This document shows positions 25,210 to 32,761 of a DNA stretch of 32,761 bases, piece by piece. The notes under the pieces were generated by a model. It worked only from the letters and a program-made list of their open reading frames with translations, was not told the DNA's origin and made no database searches. Origin of the DNA: an uncultured Bacteroidales bacterium (GTDB taxonomy: Bacteria; Bacteroidota; Bacteroidia; Bacteroidales; Bacteroidaceae); contig CADAPC010000031.1 of assembly GCA_902789725.1 (NCBI GenBank), forward strand, positions 1 through 32,761, in the 5' to 3' direction. The number at the start of each line of letters is the position of its first letter. Positions within the stretch are counted from its first letter, which is position 1. A program made the translations under genes and the position numbers.

Positions 25210-27729
25210 ATGAGAAAGTTTTTACTCTTATTGGCAACTATCGCTACTACTTTTAGCTCACTTGCCGACGAATGGCAAAAGCCAGTCTATTCTGGTACTT
25301 ATGAATCACTGACAGTAGATCAAGAATTTTACATCTACAACACCGAAGCACAGATGTTCCTCACCGAAGGCAACGACTGGGGCACCCATGCCAGTGTAGG
25401 CGACACCGGACTGCTCTGCACCCTCAGACAACATGTAAGTGAAGGCCAAGAATGGGATGGAAAAACTTATGCCATCATGGTCACATCTGCAAAGAACAAC
25501 AACACTGACTCCCTCTTTATCAATGAGGGAGGCAATGTGTATGTGGATTGCAAAAGCCGTGGCAATAGCCTATTTTATTTGAACAATCTACACAACAACA
25601 CTTTTCAAATCACCGCAGCTGATGCTAATGCGACATGGAACAGCACCAACTATCCAGGTTACATGGTGGGCAGATACGTGGATTATATGAATGCTAAGGA
25701 TAATATAGCTACGGGAACTGGTGTCATCTTTGACGACCCAACAGAGATGGCCGACCAGTTCCAAACCACTTGGGCATTAGTGAGCGAAGAAAATTATCAG
25801 GCCTATTTGATGGAGATGGACAGATACGAGGCTGCTATGGAACTGAAAAAAGCTATTGAGAATGCTGAAAAGGAAGGAGTAACAGACCTTGCTGACGAAA
25901 AGGCCGTCTATGCAAATACCACCAGCTCTGAGGAAGAACTGGAAAGTGCCACCGAAGCGACAGTAGCAAAACTGCTGAAATATTACGAAATTTCCGTCAC
26001 GCCCAACAATCCTAAAACGATTGAACAAGATGCTTGCAACGCCATCGATCAATGGGAAAATGAGATTGGTGCTTCTACTTGGAACACCCAAACTTGGATT
26101 GCTGAAACTTGGACAGGCTTTGAAGGCACCACGCTCAACATCTGGGGTGCGTCTCTCCAAGGAGCGGCTCAGAAAGAATTGACGGGCCTACCCAATGGCA
26201 TCTATGTGGTCAGCCTCGCTGCCTTCTCAGAGAAGGCTGAGGGCTACGTATTTGCTAACCTCGACAAGAAGGCCGTTGCCAGCGGAGCAGCAGGAGCAAC
26301 TTATGAAATCACAACCAACGTAACGGACGGCACACTCACCTACGGCTTCGGTCAAGAAACTGCTGCCGAAAACTGGGTGGCACTCGATAATGTCACTGTG
26401 ACATATTACGGAAACGGAACAGAAGCCATCAAATACTGGGTGAACAGCCTAAAAGAAAGCGCACCCGACTTTAGCGATGTAGCCGTACAGCCAAATCTGG
26501 TGGAAGCATGGAACAACGTGATGAAGGAAGTGGAAAGTGCCAACACCGACGAGCAGATTCTTGCCGTTATCCCTAAAGTGGAAGAAGCACTCGACAACAT
26601 CAACCAAAACATCGCTGCATACAGCGAACTGGAATCATCCATTGAGCTGGGCGAGGAATTGCTGAACAACGAATACATCAATGAGAAATATGGCGACGCT
26701 CTGGGCGATGCCGTTAGTGCCCAGAAGGAAAACGTGAAACAGCACACCCTGGCTACAGTCGAGGTAAAGGAGCAAGTGGAAAATCTGGGTGCTATTTTCG
26801 AAGAAGCACAGAATTTCATCTGGCAGAAAGAGAAACTCGTTTATGAAGTAGCAACCGCTGAAAGTATCTTCGAAGAATACAAGGAAGAAAGTGCAGCTAC
26901 TGCCATCGAAGCTTACAACACCTACATGGATGCCTACCAAAACATGGACTGGAGCCAAAAGAGCACAGAAGAAATCACTGTTCTCCTTGACGAACTCTAC
27001 AACATCGAGTTCAATCTTACCTTGCCTCAGGACATAGCCAGCGACGACAACCCAGTGGATTATACTCCCAAAGTCCTCTACCCAAGCTTCGACAGCGGTG
27101 CTGAAGGATGGACTAATGACGGCTGGAGCACTTGCGGACTGAATACATGGAACGACTTTGCCGATGGCACAGTCCTTGACGGACTCTATCTCAACCTTTG
27201 GAACACAACCGCTGCACGTATTTATCAAACAGTCAACAACTTGCCTGCCGGTACATACATGCTGCAAATCAGTGCCTATGCAAAACAAGAAGGTTTACAG
27301 GTCTATGCCAACGAAGACTACATGGATGTAATTCTTGGCACTGATGGTGACAACAAGACCAATGCGGATGGAGTAGCACACATCTACAACGGCAGCGAAG
27401 AAGCCAAGACGGTGGAGGGATCAGTCTATTACGGCAACATCTACCAAATCATCACCAAGGTGGGTGAGGACGGTGTGCTCGAAATTGGAGTTCGCAACAC
27501 GAACGATGCTGAAATCTGGGCAATGATTGACAACGTGAAACTGACATACTACGGTACAGAATCGACTAAGAAAACAACCAACGAAACAGCCATCGCTTCG
27601 GTAAAGGACACACAGAACTCTATTCAGAGCATTTACACGCTCTCAGGTGTACAAAGCCCCACTTTGCAGAAGGGAATCAATCTGGTGAAGTACAATAACG
27701 GAACCGTGAAAAAGGTGGTGGTGAAGTAA
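25210..27729 (+). CDS. Secreted multidomain protein with duplicated binding-type modules and a type IX-like tail
   Basis: An 839-residue exported protein with a signal peptide (1-19, ends SLA). Residues ~20-195 look like a beta-trefoil-type domain (FYIYNTEAQMFLTEGNDWG, LNNLHNNTFQI). There are two similar beta-sandwich modules at about 290-400 and 633-780. Both have the run aromatic-rich start, NLW/NIW, a GLPNGIYVVSLAAF / NLPAGTYMLQISAY strand and a closing DNVTVTYYG / DNVKLTYYG. Helical FIVAR-like segments rich in E, A and K lie at ~196-270 and ~405-615. The last ~35 residues (IYTLSGVQ...GINLVKYNNGTVKKVVVK) resemble the short type IX sorting tail common in Prevotella. No catalytic signature is seen, so I infer a cell-surface glycan-binding or adhesion protein. 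It precedes the rhamnogalacturonan lyase gene. Confidence 0.8.
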   Translation: MRKFLLLLATIATTFSSLADEWQKPVYSGTYESLTVDQEFYIYNTEAQMFLTEGNDWGTHASVGDTGLLCTLRQHVSEGQEWDGKTYAIMVTSAKNNNTDSLFINEGGNVYVDCKSRGNSLFYLNNLHNNTFQITAADANATWNSTNYPGYMVGRYVDYMNAKDNIATGTGVIFDDPTEMADQFQTTWALVSEENYQAYLMEMDRYEAAMELKKAIENAEKEGVTDLADEKAVYANTTSSEEELESATEATVAKLLKYYEISVTPNNPKTIEQDACNAIDQWENEIGASTWNTQTWIAETWTGFEGTTLNIWGASLQGAAQKELTGLPNGIYVVSLAAFSEKAEGYVFANLDKKAVASGAAGATYEITTNVTDGTLTYGFGQETAAENWVALDNVTVTYYGNGTEAIKYWVNSLKESAPDFSDVAVQPNLVEAWNNVMKEVESANTDEQILAVIPKVEEALDNINQNIAAYSELESSIELGEELLNNEYINEKYGDALGDAVSAQKENVKQHTLATVEVKEQVENLGAIFEEAQNFIWQKEKLVYEVATAESIFEEYKEESAATAIEAYNTYMDAYQNMDWSQKSTEEITVLLDELYNIEFNLTLPQDIASDDNPVDYTPKVLYPSFDSGAEGWTNDGWSTCGLNTWNDFADGTVLDGLYLNLWNTTAARIYQTVNNLPAGTYMLQISAYAKQEGLQVYANEDYMDVILGTDGDNKTNADGVAHIYNGSEEAKTVEGSVYYGNIYQIITKVGEDGVLEIGVRNTNDAEIWAMIDNVKLTYYGTESTKKTTNETAIASVKDTQNSIQSIYTLSGVQSPTLQKGINLVKYNNGTVKKVVVK

Positions 27730-27859
27730 TTTTCACCACACCTTTCTTTATGACATCCGTTTTCTACAGTTTCTCGTTTCCTTTCATCGATGTTCATGTT
27801 TTGCAGCTTTCTTGCAGAAAACCCCATAAGATTATACAACTTAATAAACATCAACTAAC

Positions 27860-30800
27860 ATGACAAGAAAATCTATTCTAACCCTTGCCCTCCTCACGTC
27901 GGCGGTCCTTGGGTTCGCCCAACGCTTCACCGACAAGATTGACCGAGGACTCGTAGCCGTTCCAGGACAGTCAGGCGGCAACTTTGTCAGCTGGCGCGTG
28001 CTGGGCGAAGAGTACTACGATGTAACTTACAACCTTTACTGCAACGGTTCCTTGCTACAGGAAGGGCTGAAAGTCTCCTGCTTCAGTCACGCTGGCGGAA
28101 ACGCTTCCAGCAAATACCAAGTGGCTGCTGTGGCGAACGGCAAAGAACAGGCCAAGAGTGCCGAAGTCACCCGATGGAACGAAGGCTATAAGCAAATCAA
28201 GATGGCCAAGGTCGTTGACCGAAACGGTAACGATGTCACCAGCGAATACATTGTCAACGACATCTCACTGGGCGATGTGGACGGCGACGGCATTGTCGAG
28301 TTTATGGTGAAACGCAACTACGCAGGCGACATCCGCAATGCCTCCAACAAAACCAAGTTCCACCACTACGAGTGCTACAAACTTGACGGAACACGACTCT
28401 GGTGGATTGACCTCGGTCCAAACATGATGGCAGGTCCCGACGAGCAGTGGGACCTCATTGCCTACGACTGGGACATGGACGGAAAGGCTGAATGCCTGAT
28501 GCGAGGAGCAAACAACATGATTATCCACCTCGCCAATGGCAACTCGCTCAACATTGGCAACATGAACTATATCGCCCCACGCGACGAATACACACGCGAG
28601 GGAGCAGAATATCTTCTCTACATGGAAGGTGCCACTTGTGCCCCCTACGGTTGGGACGGTAGCAGCCAATCGTTCACTCCTATGGCCTATCCATTGCTCC
28701 GCTTTGAGGCAGGCGAAACAGATTACGCCACAGCATGGGGGAAAAACGACACAGGGCACCGCTCCACCAAGCACTATTTGGGTGCGCCATATTTCGATGG
28801 AAGGAAACCCAGCATTTTTCTGGGGCGTGGATGCTACACACGCCACAAATTCATTGCCCTCGATGTAGATCCTGCCACTCATGAGCTGACCACTCGCTGG
28901 CGCTGGGCCAACAACGGAGGATGGAGCGACCCATGGTTCGGCAATGGCTACCACAACTTTGCCATTGGCGACGTAGATTGGGACGGACGCGATGAAATCA
29001 TTTTCGGTTCCATGATAATCGACGACAACGGCATGGGCCTCTGCACCACGGGTCTCGGACACGGTGATGCTCAGCACTGCGCTGACTTCGACCCATACCG
29101 CAAATATGAAGAGCAGTTCACCTGCAACGAGGACGAACCTGCTTGCACCTATTATAATGCTACAACTGGACAAATCTACTATCGCTACAAAACCAGCAGC
29201 GATGACGGACGCGCCCTTTGCGCGAACTTCTCCAACGAGTTTCCAGGCAGCATGGGACGCACCACACAGACTGGCATGATTAGCACAGTGAAAGACCTCC
29301 CCGTCACAGGCGGGCCTTCCACCACCGGCACGAACGATGCCCTCTTCTGGAGCCACCTGAACCAGCGCATCTACTGGGACGGCGACCTGCTCGACGAGGT
29401 GCTCGACAGTCCTGGCACTGAGCGCGAGGCCGCTGTTTACAAACCAGGGGGTGGCAGACTCTTCACCTCCAGCGGTTGCAAGATGAACAACGACTCGAAG
29501 AACAACCCGGGAGCCTTAGCCGACATCTTTGGCGACTGGCGCGAGGAAATCGTTGTGCGCACAGCCGATAATGCCTACCTGCGCATCTACACCACCCCCA
29601 TTCCCACCACCTACCGCATCCCCACCCTTTGGAGCGACCATCAGTATCGCAATGCAATGGCTTGGCAGTGCGTAGGCTACAACCAGCCTCCTCACAAGAG
29701 CTATTTCTTGGGAGCGATGGAAGGCATCACCCAGGCTCCTCCCACCAACACAATGACAGGACGCGTCGAGATTGCCAACGGCGGTAGCATCACAGGACAA
29801 ACCGATGGCAAACAAGTCATTGTTTGCGAAACAAACGACACAAAGATTTCAGTGGAAAGCGGCGCAAAACCTGCTGTGGCCATCTTCAACGTTCCTTCAT
29901 GGGTACAAGGCAAGAACAGCAAGAAACTCAACGGAACAGACGAAATAGACTACACATATTATACTTGTACAGTAGAAGGTGCCCCCTTCACCGACGCTAC
30001 CCGTCTTGTAAAGCAAGGTGACGGCATCCTCAATCTGCCCAAAGTGGATATGACCCACACGGGCAACACCGACATCTGGGCAGGAACGGTCAATTTCGAC
30101 GGAACCATGAAGCAATCCGCTCTCTGGCTCAACCGATTTGCCGAGCTGAACTCCAATGGAGGTGTCTTCAAGAGCATCAAGGCTGATTACGCTTCTGTCA
30201 TCCGCCCTGGCGGAGACAATTCCATGGGCAGCATCACCGTGGAGAATGAACTCGAGCTGGGTTTGGGCTCACGCATTGTGCTCGACCTCTATTCCGACGG
30301 ACTGAAAGCCGACCAAATCAATGCCAAAAGTCTGAAAGTGGAGCGTAAAACAACCGACGCTTGGCTCAACTGGGGTCCCAAATACCTCCAGCCTGTCATC
30401 GAGGTGGTAGAACACAAAGCTGACGGAGCCAACACCTTGGAAGCTGGCGACTACATCATCGGCAAGGTGGACGAGGTGTCAGGCTCTTTGGCCAACATCA
30501 AGATTGAAGGCGTAACCAACCTCAAGACTGGTCTTTCTGTAGATGATGCAGGCAATCTCATCCTCTCCTTGGGAAGCATACGTGGAGCTTCCACCATCAT
30601 CTGGACGGGAGCATCATCCAGCACTTGGGATTTTGCAAAGACTGAGAACTTCTACGTAGCCGACGATGAAAGCCAGACAGCCGACATCTTCGTGAAGGGC
30701 GACGCTGTCACCTTCGACGACAGCAGCACAAAGCTCACCGTCACCATTGGTGAAGAACTTTCACCTTCCAATATCACTGTCAACTCTTCTAAGAACTACA

Positions 30801-32545
30801 CCATTACTGGCAATGGGGCCATTGTGGATGGCGAACTGGTGAAAGAAGGCAAAGGCACCCTCACCATCAAGACAGAAAACACCTACACAGGCGGCAACTA
30901 CCTGAAGGGCGGAACCGTGAAAGTGTCTTCACTCTCCAACGAGAACAAAGCTACCGGCAATCTTGGAGCCGTGACCACTTCGCCTGCCAAGTTCACCATG
31001 GAGAACGGAGCCATCATCCAAACCGACGCCACCGTCACCAACGGTTCACCCATCAAGATGGTGGGCGAAGAAGGCGGTGTCATCAATGCGGGTGCCAACA
31101 AGGATTTCATCCAAAACAAAGCCTTCTCAGGCACTGTGCTCACCAAGACAGGCTCAGGTTGGCTCAAGACTTATGCTGCCGGCTCTTCTCTCAACGAAAT
31201 GGACATTCAGCAAGGCCGTGTCCAGAGCTACAGTGGTGTACCAGCCAAGAAAGTCATCCTTTCGGGAGGAGAATTTGAAGATGCTGGCGGCGGTGCGCTG
31301 TCCACCCCCATCGAAGTGCCCAAAAACAAAAAAGGCACATTCATTCTCGGAAGCGCTTACTACCTTGCCTATAACAACAAACTGACAGGCGAAGGCATCC
31401 TGACCATCAACCCCACCAACACCGTGAGCCGCGTGCGCATCACCGGCAACTGGAGCCAGTTCGAAGGCACCATCAAACACACCAACACCAACATTTGGCT
31501 GCCACTCGACAACTCCACAGGTCTGCCAAACGGAACGCTCGACATTGCAGAAGGATGCGGAGTGACCAACGTGGCCAAGAGCTACACCATCGGTAAGTTG
31601 ACAGGCAAGGGAAGCCTCAACCAACCGATCTCAAACTTCCAGAACCAGAGTGCAGTAAGCGGCAGCAACACTTGGAAAGTGGGTAACAGCTCGGAAAGCC
31701 TGGGCGACTTCACCTTCGACGGCATCATCGCCGACGGCGGAGGCAACAACAAGTCAAACTTCGAGAAGGTGGGCACATGCAAGATGACCGTTTCAGGCTC
31801 TTGGACCACCTCCGGAACGGTGAAGGTGACAGAAGGTGAACTCAACGTCAAGTCGGGAGCCAACTTAGGCACTGGCGCACTCACCGTGGCTGCAGGAGGC
31901 ACTCTCGCTGCAACCACAACCGCCAAAAAGCCATTCACCAACAGCTCTTACACCATCAATGGCACCCTCCAGGCCGGGGCAAACACCATCGTCACCACCA
32001 GCATCGTCGATTTCAATGCCAAGAACGTCACTTTCGGTGCACAGTCTAAGCTGATTGTAGTCCTGCGTTCGGGCGGCAACACAAAACTGAGCAACATTGG
32101 CACGCTCAAGATGACCTCTGGAGCTACTATCGCACCCTACATCAGCGAGTCGAACCTGACAAGCTTCAGCACCGAAGAAGGCAGCGAAGAGGAGTTCCTG
32201 CTTTGGACGGATGTGAAGACCGCCAACATCGGCGACTTGAACTTTGACCTGCCCGAACTACCCTACAGCGACTGGGACACCAGCAAGGCAAAGGAAGGCA
32301 TCCTCATCGTGCGCTTCAACAAGGACAAGTACAGCAACTACGTCACCGGCATCGACAACATCGAAGCCAGCGAGACTGTCACGGTTGAAGTCCTCAACAT
32401 CAACGGCATCAGCGTGAGCGAATACACTTGTCCGATGGGCAGCGTGAAGTCATCGTTCGCCAAGGCCAACTTGCCCAAAGGTATCTATGTACTCCGCATG
32501 AAGAGCGAAACGGGCAAGAAAGGCACGTTGAAATTGATGAAATAA
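27860..32545 (+). CDS. Rhamnogalacturonan lyase, polysaccharide lyase family 11, with beta-repeat region and type IX sorting domain
   Basis: A 1561-residue exported enzyme. After a signal peptide (1-20, ends GFA), residues ~21-635 form a PL11 catalytic beta-propeller: RGLVAVPGQSGGNFVSWR opens it. Calcium-type loops follow at D139 (DVDGDGIVEF), D203 (DWDMDGKAEC) and D371 (DVDWDGRDEI), then LGHGDAQHCAD and ADIFGDWREEIVVR. This family cuts the alpha-1,4 bond between rhamnose and galacturonate in rhamnogalacturonan I by beta-elimination. Residues ~640-1470 are long beta-rich repeats; one segment near 993 (LVKEGKGTLTIKTENTYTGG) matches the autotransporter-associated repeat (PATR) pattern. The last ~65 residues (GIDNI..., VEVLNINGISVSEY, GIYVLRMKSETGKKGTLKLMK) form a type IX sorting domain. 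Ordinary PL11 enzymes are ~600-700 residues, so the extension is unusual. No TAnnTTTG box was found ahead of it, so it may share the upstream gene's transcript. Confidence 0.9.
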   Translation: MTRKSILTLALLTSAVLGFAQRFTDKIDRGLVAVPGQSGGNFVSWRVLGEEYYDVTYNLYCNGSLLQEGLKVSCFSHAGGNASSKYQVAAVANGKEQAKSAEVTRWNEGYKQIKMAKVVDRNGNDVTSEYIVNDISLGDVDGDGIVEFMVKRNYAGDIRNASNKTKFHHYECYKLDGTRLWWIDLGPNMMAGPDEQWDLIAYDWDMDGKAECLMRGANNMIIHLANGNSLNIGNMNYIAPRDEYTREGAEYLLYMEGATCAPYGWDGSSQSFTPMAYPLLRFEAGETDYATAWGKNDTGHRSTKHYLGAPYFDGRKPSIFLGRGCYTRHKFIALDVDPATHELTTRWRWANNGGWSDPWFGNGYHNFAIGDVDWDGRDEIIFGSMIIDDNGMGLCTTGLGHGDAQHCADFDPYRKYEEQFTCNEDEPACTYYNATTGQIYYRYKTSSDDGRALCANFSNEFPGSMGRTTQTGMISTVKDLPVTGGPSTTGTNDALFWSHLNQRIYWDGDLLDEVLDSPGTEREAAVYKPGGGRLFTSSGCKMNNDSKNNPGALADIFGDWREEIVVRTADNAYLRIYTTPIPTTYRIPTLWSDHQYRNAMAWQCVGYNQPPHKSYFLGAMEGITQAPPTNTMTGRVEIANGGSITGQTDGKQVIVCETNDTKISVESGAKPAVAIFNVPSWVQGKNSKKLNGTDEIDYTYYTCTVEGAPFTDATRLVKQGDGILNLPKVDMTHTGNTDIWAGTVNFDGTMKQSALWLNRFAELNSNGGVFKSIKADYASVIRPGGDNSMGSITVENELELGLGSRIVLDLYSDGLKADQINAKSLKVERKTTDAWLNWGPKYLQPVIEVVEHKADGANTLEAGDYIIGKVDEVSGSLANIKIEGVTNLKTGLSVDDAGNLILSLGSIRGASTIIWTGASSSTWDFAKTENFYVADDESQTADIFVKGDAVTFDDSSTKLTVTIGEELSPSNITVNSSKNYTITGNGAIVDGELVKEGKGTLTIKTENTYTGGNYLKGGTVKVSSLSNENKATGNLGAVTTSPAKFTMENGAIIQTDATVTNGSPIKMVGEEGGVINAGANKDFIQNKAFSGTVLTKTGSGWLKTYAAGSSLNEMDIQQGRVQSYSGVPAKKVILSGGEFEDAGGGALSTPIEVPKNKKGTFILGSAYYLAYNNKLTGEGILTINPTNTVSRVRITGNWSQFEGTIKHTNTNIWLPLDNSTGLPNGTLDIAEGCGVTNVAKSYTIGKLTGKGSLNQPISNFQNQSAVSGSNTWKVGNSSESLGDFTFDGIIADGGGNNKSNFEKVGTCKMTVSGSWTTSGTVKVTEGELNVKSGANLGTGALTVAAGGTLAATTTAKKPFTNSSYTINGTLQAGANTIVTTSIVDFNAKNVTFGAQSKLIVVLRSGGNTKLSNIGTLKMTSGATIAPYISESNLTSFSTEEGSEEEFLLWTDVKTANIGDLNFDLPELPYSDWDTSKAKEGILIVRFNKDKYSNYVTGIDNIEASETVTVEVLNINGISVSEYTCPMGSVKSSFAKANLPKGIYVLRMKSETGKKGTLKLMK

Positions 32546-32585
32546 GAGCATTTGCAAAAGAAAAAAGACATTATCCTCAAAAAAG

Positions 32586-32618
32586 GGCGAAACTTTTTGT
32601 AAGTTTCGCCTTTTTTTC
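32586..32618 (+). terminator. Rho-independent terminator after the rhamnogalacturonan lyase
   Basis: Arms GGCGAAACTT (32586-32595) and AAGTTTCGCC (32601-32610) pair perfectly around a 5-nt loop and run into a T-tract at 32611-32617; A residues on the left arm extend the stem. The remaining bases to 32761 hold no gene I can support. Confidence 0.88.
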
Positions 32619-32761
32619 GTTTCTTTGCAACCGAAACAATTTTCCATACACCTTTCCATGACACTTAACCCAACTTTGACTCCGATTTTCCTTTTTCCTT
32701 GCTGTCACCGCCGTTCCAGCGTTCCCGATTACTTTACTGTGTACTACAAACTTTTATTTTT

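Noticed and set aside
28265..29356. A 363-codon open frame on the minus strand inside the rhamnogalacturonan lyase gene
   Set aside because: It is antisense to the conserved PL11 propeller, with a valine- and alanine-rich translation that resembles no family.
32618..32626. A promoter-like TTTCTTTG just after the final terminator
   Set aside because: It lacks the TA of the TAnnTTTG box and no gene follows within the window, so it cannot be supported.

Overview
The window looks like a chromosomal segment of a gut or rumen Bacteroidales bacterium, most likely Prevotella or a close relative. Four things point there: most genes that follow a non-coding gap carry the Bacteroidota -7 promoter box TAnnTTTG; two secreted proteins end in Por/type IX secretion-type C-terminal tails; there is a NigD-like lipoprotein; and a PASTA protein, RluD-type synthase, Ddl and acyltransferase sit in one cluster. 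No tRNA, rRNA, CRISPR array, insertion sequence or phage gene was seen.

Layout. (1) 2-487: the 3' end of an ATPase/PD-(D/E)XK nuclease-type gene, closed by a strong hairpin terminator. (2) 647-5883, minus strand: a four-gene L-rhamnose operon in the order rhaB kinase, sugar isomerase, sugar-porter permease, rhaD aldolase. The isomerase belongs to the L-arabinose isomerase fold family, not to the classical RhaA family. (3) 6079-9074, plus strand: pflB and pflA (pyruvate formate-lyase and its radical-SAM activase), divergent from the rhamnose operon across 195 bp that holds a promoter box on each strand. (4) 9187-12070: a secreted GH51 arabinofuranosidase and an OmpA-type lipoprotein, ending at a 17-bp perfect hairpin terminator. 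(5) 12183-18441, minus strand: seven tightly packed genes (PASTA protein, RluD-like synthase, Ddl, acyltransferase, NigD-like lipoprotein, ACT-domain UPF0237, UPF0210). (6) rpmH (minus) and efp (plus), divergent. (7) A lone hypothetical lipoprotein, then a 1366-residue SNF2-family ATPase. (8) 25210-32545: two large secreted proteins. One is an 839-residue multidomain protein with a duplicated binding-type module. The other is a 1561-residue family-11 rhamnogalacturonan lyase with a long beta-repeat region and a type IX tail.

How the parts may work together. The lyase would cut the rhamnose-galacturonate backbone of rhamnogalacturonan I, GH51 would strip arabinose from its side chains, and the rhamnose operon would take up released L-rhamnose and split it to dihydroxyacetone phosphate and L-lactaldehyde. 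Downstream pyruvate could be cleaved anaerobically by PflB. This is inference from gene content: the parts are separate transcription units, and no SusC/SusD pair or dedicated regulator lies in the window. The remaining genes are mostly housekeeping (EF-P, L34, Ddl, RluD).
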